Shown here: positions 8,321-17,668 of the stretch, one piece after another | Numbering within the stretch: the stretch's first letter is position 1 | How the letters are laid out: every line of letters starts with the position of its first letter | Notes under the pieces: generated by a model | What the model was told of the DNA's origin: nothing | Databases searched by the model: none | Seen by the model: the letters and a program-made list of their open reading frames with translations, nothing else | Source: Methylotenera sp. | GTDB lineage: Bacteria > Pseudomonadota > Gammaproteobacteria > Burkholderiales > Methylophilaceae | Assembly (NCBI GenBank): GCA_013141075.1 | Contig: JABFRQ010000006.1 | Span: forward strand, 1-64,000 | DNA length: 64,000 nucleotides | Reading direction: 5' to 3' | Program-made: the position numbers and the translations under genes

Positions 8321-8396
8321 CGTTTTAAGTTTATAATCTTGCTTTTGCTAAAACTCTAATTGTTGGGTTGAATCCCAAGCTAAAATAAAACTGAAC

Positions 8397-9479
8397 ATGA
8401 GCGAACAACTTAAACAACACCGCGACCAAATTGATGCGATTGACGAGCAAGTACTTAAGCTGGTGAACGAGCGTGCAAAACTCGCGCGGACGATTGGCAG
8501 CTTAAAAGACGATGGCGTGATTTATCGCCCAGAACGCGAGGCGCAGGTGTTGCGTCGTTTGCAGGGCAATAATGCTGGGCCGCTTTCAAACGAGGCGGTG
8601 AGCAATATTTTTCGCGCAGTGATGTCTAATTGTCGTGCGCTTGAAAAAGCGCTTTCCATTGCATTTTTAGGGCCGCTTGGTACTTATAGCGAAGAGGCTG
8701 CGTTAAAGCAGTTTGGGCTGGGTTGTGGCGCGGTGGTGTGTGGCTCAATTGATGAGGTTTTTCGCACCTTAGAAGCAGGGCAGGCGGATTATGGCGTGGT
8801 GCCTGTAGAAAACTCAACTGAGGGCGCGATTAGCTTGACGCTGGATTTATTACTGTCTAGTCCGCTTAAAATTTGCGGTGAAGTGACTTTGCCAATTCAC
8901 CATTGTTTGCTTTCACAGCAAATTGATATTTCACAAATTTCGCATATTTTTTCGCATGCGCAATCGCTTGCGCAGTGCCATGAGTGGTTGGGTAAAACCT
9001 TGCCGCATGCACAGCAAGAGGCGGTTACCAGCAATGCGCGTGCGGCACAAATGATACATGAGCTGGTTTCTACCGATGGCACATTTGCCGCCGCTATAGC
9101 AAGCAAACGGGCTGCAGAGCTGTTTGGGCTAAATATTTTGGCCGAAAACATTGAAGACGACGCTAAAAACACCACACGCTTTTTGGTGCTAGGCACGCAC
9201 GATGTTGCGCCTTCTGGCAAAGATAAAACTTCATTAGTCATGGTTACCAAAAATAAACCAGGCGCGATGGTGGAGCTGCTAGAGCCGCTTTCTCGCCATG
9301 GCGTGAGCATGACCAAGCTTGAATCGCGCCCATCTAAACAGGGTTTGTGGGATTACGTGTTTTTTGTGGATATTGAAGGCCATCAAGCTGATGCCAAAGT
9401 GAGCGCAGCGTTGTTAGAAGTGGCTGAACGCGCTTCACTCCTCAAAGTGCTGGGTTCTTACCCCGCGGCTGTTATTTAA
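8397..9479 (+). CDS. pheA: Chorismate mutase / prephenate dehydratase (P-protein)
   Basis: A 360-residue bifunctional enzyme of phenylalanine synthesis. Residues 1-85 form an AroQ-type chorismate mutase (HRDQIDAIDEQVLKLVNERA), residues 89-270 the prephenate dehydratase (FLGPLGTYSEEAA, and NTTRFLVLG with the catalytic TRF), and about 280-355 an ACT domain with the feedback motif ESRP. All three parts are intact. It starts a run with hisC and the DAHP synthase with gaps of about 25 nt, so co-transcription is likely. No strong ribosome site precedes the ATG. Confidence 0.98.
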   Translation: MSEQLKQHRDQIDAIDEQVLKLVNERAKLARTIGSLKDDGVIYRPEREAQVLRRLQGNNAGPLSNEAVSNIFRAVMSNCRALEKALSIAFLGPLGTYSEEAALKQFGLGCGAVVCGSIDEVFRTLEAGQADYGVVPVENSTEGAISLTLDLLLSSPLKICGEVTLPIHHCLLSQQIDISQISHIFSHAQSLAQCHEWLGKTLPHAQQEAVTSNARAAQMIHELVSTDGTFAAAIASKRAAELFGLNILAENIEDDAKNTTRFLVLGTHDVAPSGKDKTSLVMVTKNKPGAMVELLEPLSRHGVSMTKLESRPSKQGLWDYVFFVDIEGHQADAKVSAALLEVAERASLLKVLGSYPAAVI

Positions 9480-9504
9480 TTAAGGTTTTAATGAAGGTTT
9501 TTGT

Positions 9505-10602
9505 ATGCGTTTGTCTGCTTTAGCTCCCGATTATATTCGTGCCATTGCGCCATACCAAGGTGGCAAGCCAATCAGCGAGCTTGCGCGTGAAATGGGTTTG
9601 AACGAGGCTGACATTGTAAAGCTTGCCTCTAATGAAAACCCACTAGGCATTAGCCCAAAAGCGCAAATGGCGATTGATGATGCGGTGTTTGATGTAGCGC
9701 GCTACCCTGATGGCAATAGTTTTGCATTACGTGCGGCGGTGAGCCAAAAGTTTGATGTGGCACACAACCAAATTGTGTTTGGCAATGGCTCAAATGATAT
9801 TTTAGAGCTTGCCGCCAGAGCCTTTTTACATGCGGGTTGCGAGGCAATTTACTCGCAACATGCGTTTGCAGTTTACCCTTTGGTTACACAGGCCGTTGGT
9901 GCCACAGGCGTGGTAGTGCCAGCCAAAGATTATGCACATGATTTAGATGGCTTTTTAAAAGCCATTACGCCTAAAACGCGCTTGATTTTTATTGCTAACC
10001 CAAATAACCCGACGGGTACATTGCTAAATAAAGATGCCATGCGAGCCTTTATCCATGCGGTTCCTAGGCATGTGCTAATTGTGTTAGATGAAGCTTATGA
10101 TGAATATTTATCTGCCGAACATAAGTCTGAAGCTATTAGCTGGTTAAGCGAATTTGATAACCTGATTATTTCACGCACGTTTTCTAAAGCATACGGTTTG
10201 GCGGGCTTGCGTATTGGTTTTGGTTTAATGCATGCCGATGTTGCTGATATGCTAAACCGCGTGCGTCAGCCGTTTAATGTGAACTCAATCGCGCAAGCGG
10301 CGGCAGTTGCCAGCTTGGCCGATGATGATTTTGTGGCACGCAGTTATGCGCTAAACAAGGCGGGCATGGCGCAAATTACACAGGGTTTAACGCAGCTTGG
10401 GTTAAGCTATATTCCATCGTTTGCTAACTTTGTGAGCTTTAAAGTGACGAACGCGGCAAATGTGAACCAACAGTTATTAAAAAATGGCGTGATTGTGCGC
10501 CCAGTTGCGAACTATGAAATGCCTGATTATTTACGCGTAAGTATCGGATTGTTCAGTGAAAATGCACGTTTTTTAGATGTGCTAAAAACCATATTAACTT
10601 GA
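9505..10602 (+). CDS. hisC: Histidinol-phosphate aminotransferase
   Basis: A 365-residue fold-type I PLP aminotransferase. The PLP lysine is K228 in SRTFSKAYGLAGLRIGF; the substrate-side motifs ASNENPLG and NPNNPTGTLL and the DEAYDEY aspartate are present. It converts imidazole-acetol phosphate to histidinol phosphate. In betaproteobacteria a hisC copy next to pheA and aro genes may also transaminate phenylpyruvate or hydroxyphenylpyruvate (family knowledge, not shown here). It lies 25 nt after pheA. Confidence 0.96.
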   Translation: MRLSALAPDYIRAIAPYQGGKPISELAREMGLNEADIVKLASNENPLGISPKAQMAIDDAVFDVARYPDGNSFALRAAVSQKFDVAHNQIVFGNGSNDILELAARAFLHAGCEAIYSQHAFAVYPLVTQAVGATGVVVPAKDYAHDLDGFLKAITPKTRLIFIANPNNPTGTLLNKDAMRAFIHAVPRHVLIVLDEAYDEYLSAEHKSEAISWLSEFDNLIISRTFSKAYGLAGLRIGFGLMHADVADMLNRVRQPFNVNSIAQAAAVASLADDDFVARSYALNKAGMAQITQGLTQLGLSYIPSFANFVSFKVTNAANVNQQLLKNGVIVRPVANYEMPDYLRVSIGLFSENARFLDVLKTILT

Positions 10603-10627
10603 AACCGTATTAAAAAGTAATGAATAA

Positions 10628-11713
10628 ATGACTAATTATGAAAAGCTGGCCACGGATGACGTACGCATCCGTGAAATAAAAACGCTAATTACACCATTGG
10701 CTTTGTTAGATCGCTTTAAAGAAAGCGTGGATTCTACGCACAATATTCTAGGCACTCGCGCAGCGATTCACCGCATTTTGCACCAATTAGATGACCGTTT
10801 ATTAGTGGTGGTTGGCCCTTGCTCAATTCACGATACCACAGCGGGCATGGAGTATGCGCGCCGTTTGCTCAGCGTTAAAAAAGAATTAGCCGCCGATTTG
10901 CTCATTGTAATGCGCGTTTATTTTGAAAAACCACGCACCACCGTGGGTTGGAAAGGGCTGATTAACGACCCGCATTTAGATGGCAGTTACGACATCAATA
11001 AAGGCTTAGAAATCGCCCGTAAATTTCTGCTGGATGTAAATGAAATTGGCATGCCAGCAGGCGCTGAATTTTTAGATACCATTACGCCGCAGTACACCGC
11101 AGATTTAGTAAGCTGGGGGGCGATTGGCGCGCGCACAACAGAATCGCAAGTGCATCGCGAGTTAGCTTCTGGCTTATCTTGCCCAGTAGGTTTCAAAAAT
11201 GGTACAGATGGCGGCGTGCGCGTGGCGATTGACGCTATTAAAACGGCATCAAGCCCGCATCATTTTCTTTCTTTTACTAAAGAAGGCACTTCGGCGATTT
11301 TTTCAACCACAGGCAATGATGATTGCCACGTGATTTTACGTGGCGGAAAAACACCAAATTACGATGCCGCCAGCGTAAATGATGTATGTAAAAACTTAAC
11401 CGACTCAGGCTTAACGCCAATGCTGATGATTGATTGCAGCCATGCCAATAGCAGCAAAGATTACAACCGCCAAAAAGATGTGGCGCGTGATGTAGCCGCA
11501 CAAATTGCGGCGGGCGATAAGCGTATTATGGGCGTGATGATTGAGTCGCACCTTAACGCAGGCCGCCAAGAATATACAGTTGGTGGCGAGCTGGCTTATG
11601 GACAATCAATCACCGATGCTTGTTTGGGCTGGCAAGATTCAGTTGATTTATTAAATGAATTGGCTACCGCTGTACGTTTACGCCGCCAAAAAAACCTTCA
11701 AGGTGATGTTTAA
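10628..11713 (+). CDS. 3-deoxy-7-phosphoheptulonate (DAHP) synthase, class I
   Basis: A 361-residue AroF/AroG/AroH-type enzyme that joins phosphoenolpyruvate and erythrose 4-phosphate, the first step of the shikimate pathway. Diagnostic motifs: VVGPCSIHD, YFEKPRTTVGWKGLINDP, GARTTESQVHRELASGL, and the metal-binding DCSHANSSKD. Which amino acid inhibits it cannot be read with certainty, so no isozyme letter is given. It is the last gene of the pheA-hisC run, just before pqqA. Confidence 0.97.
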   Translation: MTNYEKLATDDVRIREIKTLITPLALLDRFKESVDSTHNILGTRAAIHRILHQLDDRLLVVVGPCSIHDTTAGMEYARRLLSVKKELAADLLIVMRVYFEKPRTTVGWKGLINDPHLDGSYDINKGLEIARKFLLDVNEIGMPAGAEFLDTITPQYTADLVSWGAIGARTTESQVHRELASGLSCPVGFKNGTDGGVRVAIDAIKTASSPHHFLSFTKEGTSAIFSTTGNDDCHVILRGGKTPNYDAASVNDVCKNLTDSGLTPMLMIDCSHANSSKDYNRQKDVARDVAAQIAAGDKRIMGVMIESHLNAGRQEYTVGGELAYGQSITDACLGWQDSVDLLNELATAVRLRRQKNLQGDV

Positions 11714-11852
11714 GTGAGGCTAGCCTAATGGATTTACTTAGTGCTTAACCAGTAATTTGCGGTATTGCCTAAGTTAAATAGGGCGCAAAATGCTTCTCAC
11801 GTTATGACCATTTGGATGTAACGAAAACTAACTACTTAAAAGGAAATTTATC

Positions 11853-11924
11853 ATGTGGACAACACCAGCAGCTACAGAAATGCGTTTTGGCTTTGAAGTA
11901 ACAATGTACGTAATGAATAAATAA
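11853..11924 (+). CDS. pqqA: PQQ precursor peptide PqqA
   Basis: A 23-residue peptide that starts MWTTPAATEMRFGFEVTMYV and ends MNK. Glu15 and Tyr19, in the conserved ExxxY spacing, are the residues cross-linked by PqqE and become the PQQ skeleton. AAAAGGA lies 9 nt before the ATG. It is followed by a terminator hairpin and then pqqB, the usual way for the substrate peptide to be made in excess over the enzymes. Confidence 0.97.
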   Translation: MWTTPAATEMRFGFEVTMYVMNK

Positions 11925-11945
11925 TTAGCCTTGCGCTTGTTATAT

Positions 11946-11975
11946 AAAAAGGCTGTTGCAAGACAGCCTTTTTTG
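11946..11975 (+). terminator. Rho-independent terminator or attenuator after pqqA
   Basis: The stem AAAAGGCTGT (11947-11956) pairs with ACAGCCTTTT (11963-11972), with a 6-nt loop and a T run. Partial read-through would set the ratio of pqqA to pqqBCDE. Confidence 0.85.
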
Positions 11976-11992
11976 TTTTGAAAAGGCTGTCT
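11961..11992 (+). promoter_or_regulatory. Alternative antiterminator-like hairpin before pqqB
   Basis: AGACAGCCTTTT (11961-11972) also pairs perfectly over 12 bp with AAAAGGCTGTCT (11981-11992). The left arm of this stem is the right arm of the terminator, so the two structures exclude each other. No ligand-binding aptamer or leader peptide was recognised. Confidence 0.6.
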
Positions 11993-12064
11993 AATAATAG
12001 TTTGCCTTTTTATTTTGAAACAGCTTTTAAATAAATGCTTCAAATAAAAAATAAGTAGAGAGTT

Positions 12065-12997
12065 ATGCATATACACGTTTTAGGTTCTGGTGCAGGCGGT
12101 GGTTTTCCACAATGGAACTGCAATTGTTTTAATTGTGATGGGCTACGCAAAGGCACGATTAAAGCCACTAAGCGCACGCAATCGTCTATTTGTGTGTCTA
12201 GCAATGGCGTAGATTGGGTGTTATTTAATGCATCACCCGACGTGTTGCAACAAATTCAAGATTTTGCGCCATTACAACCCGCGCGTAATATTCGTGACTC
12301 AGGAATTCAAGCGGTTGTGTTGATAGACGCGCAAATTGACCACACTACAGGCCTATTTATGCTACGTGAAGGCAAAGTTAAGCGCGAGATTTATTGCACA
12401 GATATGGTGTATGAAGATTTAACTACAGGCAACCAAGTGCTGAATATTTTAGGGCATTATTGCGGCATTAATTATCATCAAGTGCCGATTGATGGTAAAA
12501 CTAGCTTTGAAATTCCTAATGTACCTAATTTAAAATTTACGACAGTGGCGCTAAAAAGTGCTGCGCCGCCATACTCTCCACACCGCAATAATCCACAAGC
12601 AGGCGATACCATTGGCGTGCTGATTGAAGAGATTTCAACAGGTAAAAAATGCTGGTATTCACCAGGTTTAGCTGAAATAGAGCCGCATTTGCCTGCGTTA
12701 ATGAACCAAGCAGATTGCATTATGGTAGATGGTACGTTTTGGACTGACACTGAAATGCTAGATATGGGTTTGATGACTAAAACCGCGCGTTCAATCGGAC
12801 ATAACCCGCAATCGGGCGAAGGCGGCATGATAGAAAAGCTAGACCAATTCATCTCAAATAATGACAAGCCTGTGCGAAAAGTGTTGATACACATCAACAA
12901 TACCAACCCAATTTTAAGAGAAGATTCTGCCGAGCGTGCAATTTTGAATACACACAAAATTGAGGTCGCGTACGATGGTATGGATATTATTCTTTAG
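12065..12997 (+). CDS. pqqB: PQQ biosynthesis protein PqqB
   Basis: A 310-residue metallo-beta-lactamase-fold protein (LGSGAGGGFPQWNCNCFNC near the N-terminus; DAQIDHTTGLFMLREG; HINNTNPIL near the C-terminus). PqqB is regarded as an iron-dependent hydroxylase of the Glu-Tyr-derived intermediate. Length is normal. It leads the tightly packed pqqB-C-D-E genes. Confidence 0.98.
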   Translation: MHIHVLGSGAGGGFPQWNCNCFNCDGLRKGTIKATKRTQSSICVSSNGVDWVLFNASPDVLQQIQDFAPLQPARNIRDSGIQAVVLIDAQIDHTTGLFMLREGKVKREIYCTDMVYEDLTTGNQVLNILGHYCGINYHQVPIDGKTSFEIPNVPNLKFTTVALKSAAPPYSPHRNNPQAGDTIGVLIEEISTGKKCWYSPGLAEIEPHLPALMNQADCIMVDGTFWTDTEMLDMGLMTKTARSIGHNPQSGEGGMIEKLDQFISNNDKPVRKVLIHINNTNPILREDSAERAILNTHKIEVAYDGMDIIL

Positions 12998-13006
12998 GAG
13001 TAGGGC

Positions 13007-13786
13007 ATGAACACACAAGTCAATAAGCAACAAGCAAGTAATTTACAACCGTGGTCTCGCGCAGAGTTTGAAGACAAGCTACGCGAAAAAGGCAAGGGTT
13101 ACCATATATATCACCCATTTCATGTGATGATGTATGAAGGTAAGCTCACCAAAGAGCAGCTCCAATGCTGGGTGGCGAACCGTTTTTATTACCAAATTGC
13201 CATTCCGATGAAAGATGGCGCAATCCTTTCAAACTGTCCTGATGTTGATGTGCGTAAGCAATGGATAGTGCGTATTACTGACCATGATGGGGTGGGTGAT
13301 ACTGTAGGCGGCATTGAGGCATGGATTCAGCTTGGCGCGGCGGTAGGATTAAGCCGTGAAGATATTGTGAGTTTAAAAATGGTGAGCCCAGGCGTGCGTT
13401 TTGCTGTGGATGCGTACATCAACTTTGCCAAACAGCGCCCTTGGCAAGAAAGCGTGTGCTCAAGTTTAACCGAACTTTTTGCGCCACATATTCACCAACA
13501 ACGTATTAGCTCGTGGCCGACCATGTACCCGTGGATTAAAGAAGAAGGTTTGACTTACTTTAAAAAACGCCTCACAGAAGCCCGCCGTGATGTAGAGCAA
13601 GGTTTAGATGTGACACTTAATTACTTTAGCACCTCACGCGAAATGCAAATGAAGGCGCTAGATATTTTACAGTTTAAACTGAACATTTTGTGGGTAATGG
13701 CCGATTCCATCATGCTGGCTTCAACGCTAGAGATTAAAATTGATGGTAAAGATTACCTCCACCAGCCAGTGATAAATTTTGATTAA
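13007..13786 (+). CDS. pqqC: Pyrroloquinoline-quinone synthase PqqC
   Basis: A 259-residue cofactor-free oxidase of the TenA/haem-oxygenase fold that performs the last ring closure and oxidation to PQQ. The family signature [16 protein letters not shown] and the conserved helix around [10 protein letters not shown] are present. It starts 9 nt after pqqB with AGGAG upstream. The N-terminal 25 residues are less conserved but lie in frame with a good ribosome site. Confidence 0.98.
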   Translation: MNTQVNKQQASNLQPWSRAEFEDKLREKGKGYHIYHPFHVMMYEGKLTKEQLQCWVANRFYYQIAIPMKDGAILSNCPDVDVRKQWIVRITDHDGVGDTVGGIEAWIQLGAAVGLSREDIVSLKMVSPGVRFAVDAYINFAKQRPWQESVCSSLTELFAPHIHQQRISSWPTMYPWIKEEGLTYFKKRLTEARRDVEQGLDVTLNYFSTSREMQMKALDILQFKLNILWVMADSIMLASTLEIKIDGKDYLHQPVINFD

Positions 13787-13794
13787 GAATTGAT

Positions 13795-14082
13795 ATGACA
13801 GACAACAATATTCAACACGCAGATATATTCGCACTTGCCTTTCACCACCGTTTTCAATGGGAAGAAGCACAACAAAGTTATGTGATACTTTTTCCTGAAG
13901 GCATGGTCAAATTGCATGGTGGCGCGGGCGAAGTGATTAAACGTATTGATGGCAAAGTCAGTGTTGGTGATGTTGTGGCTGAGTTAAAAGCGGCTTTTCC
14001 TGACGCGAATGGCATAGAAGCTGACATTATCGGTATGTTTGATATGGCTTTCGGTAAAGCTTGGATTCGGAAAGTTAATTAG
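13795..14082 (+). CDS. pqqD: PqqD peptide chaperone
   Basis: A 95-residue RiPP-recognition (RRE-type) protein that binds PqqA and presents it to PqqE. Conserved segments: FRWEE-like HHRFQWEEAQQSYVILFPEG, then KLHGGAGEVIKRIDG. It lies 8 nt after pqqC and is a separate gene here, not fused to pqqC or pqqE as in some methylotrophs. Confidence 0.96.
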   Translation: MTDNNIQHADIFALAFHHRFQWEEAQQSYVILFPEGMVKLHGGAGEVIKRIDGKVSVGDVVAELKAAFPDANGIEADIIGMFDMAFGKAWIRKVN

Positions 14083-14107
14083 TTTTTATAGATATTGAGA
14101 TGGCAAA

Positions 14108-15331
14108 ATGACACAAAATTCATTAGGTGAGTCGGCGGTACAAAAAGCGGTGCAAGGTCAGAATAATGGCGTTGCAGCGAATGTGACGCAAACACAGCCA
14201 TTGTGGCTACTGGCGGAGGTTACTTATCGCTGCCCGTTGCATTGTGCATTTTGCTACAACCCGACCGATTACGATAAACATACGCAAAATGAGCTGACGA
14301 CGGAGCAGTGGATACAAGCTCTGCGCGATGCACGCAAACTCGGCGCGATTCAGCTTGGCATTTCAGGCGGCGAGCCACTTTTGCGCGATGATATTGAAGA
14401 AATTGTGATTGAGGCGAGAAAACTCGGCTATTACAGCAATTTAATTACCTCGGGCGTAGGCCTCACTGAGAAACGCATTCAAGCCTTTAAAGATGGTGGT
14501 TTAGACCATATTCAGCTTTCTATGCACGATATTACTGAAGAAATTAACAACTTCATCACCAATACTAAAACCTTTGAGCTGAAGAAAAAAGTCGCCGCGA
14601 TGATTAAAAATCATGGCTACCCAATGGTGTTGAATGTAGTGATACACCGCTACAACATTGGCCATATGAAAGAAATTTTAGAAATGGCCGAGGCGCTAGG
14701 TGCAGATTATATTGAGCTCGCCAACACGCAATATTATGGTTGGTCATTGGTGAATCGCAGTCAACTCATGCCCACCAAAGAGCAGGTAGATGAAGCAGAA
14801 AGAATCACCAATGAATACCGCGCTAAAGTGGATGGCAAAATGAAGATTTTCTTTGTGGTGCCAGATTATTTTTCAGACCGCCCTAAAAAGTGTATGAACG
14901 GCTGGGGCGAAGTGTTTATGATTGTCACCGCAAATGGTGACGTATTGCCGTGCCATTCAGCACGTGTGCTGCCAAACATGCAGTTCCCGAATGTGAAAGA
15001 TAGTGGCTTAGGTTATGCTTGGAAAGACTCGCCAGCATTTAACAAGTACCGTGGTGACGACTGGATGAAAGAGCCGTGCCGTAGTTGCTCTGAAAAAGAA
15101 AATGATTTGGGCGGCTGCCGCTGCCAAGCTTTTTTGCTTAGTGGAGATGCAGAAAGTGCTGACCCTGTGTGTACTAAATCGCCACATCGTCATTTGATAG
15201 ACCAAGCAATCGAGGATTCTAGAAACCCAGCAATAGCGAGCAAGCCGATTATTTTTAGAACTGATAAAAACTCTAAAAAATATGTGGCGGGCGATAAAGA
15301 GCGCGTTGAAGCGTTTCACGCATTACCTTAA
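14108..15331 (+). CDS. pqqE: PqqA peptide cyclase PqqE (radical SAM)
   Basis: A 407-residue radical SAM/SPASM enzyme that forms the carbon-carbon bond between Glu15 and Tyr19 of PqqA. The SAM cluster is C42-x3-C46-x2-C49 in RCPLHCAFCYNP, and GISGGEPLLRDD is the SAM-binding GGE. The C-terminal SPASM cysteines for auxiliary clusters are seen in LPCHSARVLP, EPCRSCSEKE, GGCRCQAF and DPVCTKS. It has a longer N-terminus (about 30 residues) than many homologues. It ends the pqq operon. Confidence 0.98.
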   Translation: MTQNSLGESAVQKAVQGQNNGVAANVTQTQPLWLLAEVTYRCPLHCAFCYNPTDYDKHTQNELTTEQWIQALRDARKLGAIQLGISGGEPLLRDDIEEIVIEARKLGYYSNLITSGVGLTEKRIQAFKDGGLDHIQLSMHDITEEINNFITNTKTFELKKKVAAMIKNHGYPMVLNVVIHRYNIGHMKEILEMAEALGADYIELANTQYYGWSLVNRSQLMPTKEQVDEAERITNEYRAKVDGKMKIFFVVPDYFSDRPKKCMNGWGEVFMIVTANGDVLPCHSARVLPNMQFPNVKDSGLGYAWKDSPAFNKYRGDDWMKEPCRSCSEKENDLGGCRCQAFLLSGDAESADPVCTKSPHRHLIDQAIEDSRNPAIASKPIIFRTDKNSKKYVAGDKERVEAFHALP

Positions 15332-15360
15332 GTAATGACAGCAATGTCCGTTATAATCAT

Positions 15361-15386
15361 GGCGCACCTAAAAGTGCGCCTTTTTT
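15361..15386 (+). terminator. Rho-independent terminator after pqqE
   Basis: GGCGCAC pairs with GTGCGCC around the loop CTAAAA and is followed by TTTTTT. A TATAAT hexamer at 15352-15357 lies just upstream, so part of the hairpin may be in the leader of the exporter gene that starts at 15400. Confidence 0.85.
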
Positions 15387-15399
15387 ATAGCCACCCACA

Positions 15400-16596
15400 A
15401 TGAAAACTCACTCTCACTTATTAGTGTACGTACTAGCCGCCCTTGCAGCACTGGCGCCATTTGCAATTGACACTTATTTGCCAGCCTTTCATGCAATGGG
15501 TGCAGAGTTTGCAACGTCTGATGCACATATTCAGCAAAGCCTCACATTTTACTTATTGCCATATGCGTTAATGACGCTGTGGCACGGCGCAATATCAGAT
15601 GCCATTGGTCGCATTGCCACCATTAAATGGGGCTTGAGCATATTTGTGTTAGCTAGCATTGGCTGCGCCTTTGCACCAAATGTTGAAACGTTGTGGTTTT
15701 TCCGCGCGCTGCAAGGTGCAAGCGGCGGCGCGGGTAACACTGTGGCACGCGCCATGGTGCGAGATTTATTTGAAGGTGCGCAAGCGCAGCGCGTAATGGC
15801 AACCATACAAATGTTATTTGGTATTGCCCCAGCTATTGCGCCAATTATTGGCGGCGTTTTATTAGGGTTTCATTGGCAAAGCATTTTTATATTTTTGGCT
15901 ATATATGCGGCAATTAGCTTGTGGGCGGCGGTTAAATATCTACCCGAAACTATGCCACCACATAAGCGCCTTAAGTTATCAAGTAAAAATGTATTGGCGA
16001 GCTATAAAACAATTTTTAGCGATGCTGAATTCGCTAAGTTATGTTTTGCAAGCGGTGCAAATTTCTCAGCTTTTTTCATCTATGTGCTTGCGAGCCCAAT
16101 TTTTTTGGGTAAATTATTAGGTTTAACGCCGCAACAATATGGCTATTTATTTATCCCTACCGTTGCAGGCATGATTATTGGCTCCTATTTAGCTAAGCGA
16201 GCGGCAGGCAGATACGCTGCAAAAAGTGTTATCAAAACCGCGTATATTTGGATGGCGCTAATCGTAGCGTTGAACATTGCTATATGCTATTTATTGCCTG
16301 CCAAGCCTATTTATAATATCTTACCAGTTGGTTTGTTTAATATTGGCATGGCGTTAGCGATGCCAATATTGGCACTTGCTGCATTAGATAGACACCCTAA
16401 AATTCGTGGCACGGCGGCTTCGGGTCAGGCTTTCATACAAATGTTTTTATCTACCATATCGGCGGGCTTAGTTGTGCCATTGATATGGTTTGCACCAATC
16501 AATTTAGCGTTAGCCATGGCCGCCTACTTGGTTGTTGGTTGGCTTGTAATACGTAAAAGTGAATTGTGGCTAAGTGGCGAAAAGGCATTTCAATAA
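15400..16596 (+). CDS. Bcr/CflA family MFS drug efflux transporter
   Basis: A 398-residue inner-membrane protein with about 12 hydrophobic segments. The N-terminal AAFAPFAIDTYLPA-like segment (ALAALAPFAIDTYLPAFHAM) and the motif GAISDAIGRIATIKWG between helices 2 and 3 mark the Bcr/CflA group of proton-driven exporters (bicyclomycin, chloramphenicol, sulfonamide-type substrates). The real substrate is unknown. It is in line with pqqE but behind a terminator, so it is probably transcribed separately. Confidence 0.93.
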   Translation: MKTHSHLLVYVLAALAALAPFAIDTYLPAFHAMGAEFATSDAHIQQSLTFYLLPYALMTLWHGAISDAIGRIATIKWGLSIFVLASIGCAFAPNVETLWFFRALQGASGGAGNTVARAMVRDLFEGAQAQRVMATIQMLFGIAPAIAPIIGGVLLGFHWQSIFIFLAIYAAISLWAAVKYLPETMPPHKRLKLSSKNVLASYKTIFSDAEFAKLCFASGANFSAFFIYVLASPIFLGKLLGLTPQQYGYLFIPTVAGMIIGSYLAKRAAGRYAAKSVIKTAYIWMALIVALNIAICYLLPAKPIYNILPVGLFNIGMALAMPILALAALDRHPKIRGTAASGQAFIQMFLSTISAGLVVPLIWFAPINLALAMAAYLVVGWLVIRKSELWLSGEKAFQ

Positions 16597-16810
16597 TTAC
16601 TGTTGAAAATATATATTCAGCCACAATTTAGTTGCAAGCTCTTGTAGCAAGGCTACTCGCTATTGAGTTACAATATCGGCTTGGCAATAAATGGCTATTT
16701 TGGCATTGTTTGTCATAGTGATGTAATGCAAATTACATACAATTTACACATCAATACGCATAAAAATTTATGATTTAGTATTGTTCTGAAAATCAGTTTA
16801 GGGCTAGCCA

Positions 16811-17167
16811 GTGCTAGAAAATTACTTTCCAATATTATTGTTTATCCTAGTGGGGTTGGCCGTCGGCGTTGGTCCTATTATTCTGGGTAAGTTGGTTTCT
16901 CCACATAAGCCTGATTCACAAAAAAACTCCCCCTACGAATGCGGTTTTGAAGCCTTTGAAGATGCGCGTATGAAGTTTGACGTGCGTTACTATTTGGTTG
17001 CCATTTTATTTATTTTATTCGATTTAGAAATTGCATTTTTATTCCCTTGGGCAGTTGTGCTTAAAGAAATTGGTTTATTTGGTTATATTGCGATGATGGT
17101 GTTTTTAGGCGTGCTCGTGATTGGTTTTATTTACGAGTGGATGAAGGGCGCACTAGAGTGGGACTAA
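16811..17167 (+). CDS. nuoA: NADH-quinone oxidoreductase subunit A
   Basis: A 118-residue membrane subunit of complex I with three transmembrane helices. The conserved [14 protein letters not shown] loop and [12 protein letters not shown] are present. The start is a GTG with TAGGG 7 nt upstream, and the N-terminus [11 protein letters not shown] matches betaproteobacterial NuoA. First gene of the 14-gene nuo operon; its promoter must lie in the 214-nt gap upstream, where no clear consensus was found. Confidence 0.98.
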   Translation: MLENYFPILLFILVGLAVGVGPIILGKLVSPHKPDSQKNSPYECGFEAFEDARMKFDVRYYLVAILFILFDLEIAFLFPWAVVLKEIGLFGYIAMMVFLGVLVIGFIYEWMKGALEWD

Positions 17168-17186
17168 AAGCAATGGGATTAGCGCG

Positions 17187-17663
17187 ATGAGCATAGAGGG
17201 CATTTTAGAAAAAGGCTTTGTAACCACAACGCTTGATACGGTGATTAACTACACACGTACAGGTTCAATGTGGCCTATGACGTTTGGTTTAGCTTGTTGC
17301 GCGGTAGAGATGATGCACGCAGGTGCGGCGCGTTACGATTTAGACCGTTTTGGAATTGTGTTTCGCCCAAGCCCACGCCAATCTGACGTAATGATTGTAG
17401 CTGGTACGCTAGTCAATAAAATGGCGCCTGCGCTACGAAAAGTGTACGACCAAATGGCTGAGCCGCGCTGGGTGATCTCGATGGGCAGTTGCGCGAATGG
17501 TGGTGGTTATTACCACTATTCTTACGCCGTGGTGCGTGGGTGTGATCGCATTGTGCCAGTCGATGTGTACGTGCCAGGCTGCCCTCCAACGGCAGAGGCC
17601 TTGCTGTACGGCATTATCCAGCTACAAAATAAAATTAAACGTACGAATACGATTGCGCGATAA
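17187..17663 (+). CDS. nuoB: NADH-quinone oxidoreductase subunit B
   Basis: A 158-residue subunit holding cluster N2, the last Fe-S cluster before quinone. Ligand motifs: [26 protein letters not shown] and [12 protein letters not shown]. Part of the peripheral arm next to the membrane. Confidence 0.98.
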   Translation: MSIEGILEKGFVTTTLDTVINYTRTGSMWPMTFGLACCAVEMMHAGAARYDLDRFGIVFRPSPRQSDVMIVAGTLVNKMAPALRKVYDQMAEPRWVISMGSCANGGGYYHYSYAVVRGCDRIVPVDVYVPGCPPTAEALLYGIIQLQNKIKRTNTIAR

Positions 17664-17668
17664 AACTC

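Noticed and set aside
12478..12957. 159-codon antisense frame in pqqB
   Set aside because: Shadow of a strongly conserved gene; no start context.
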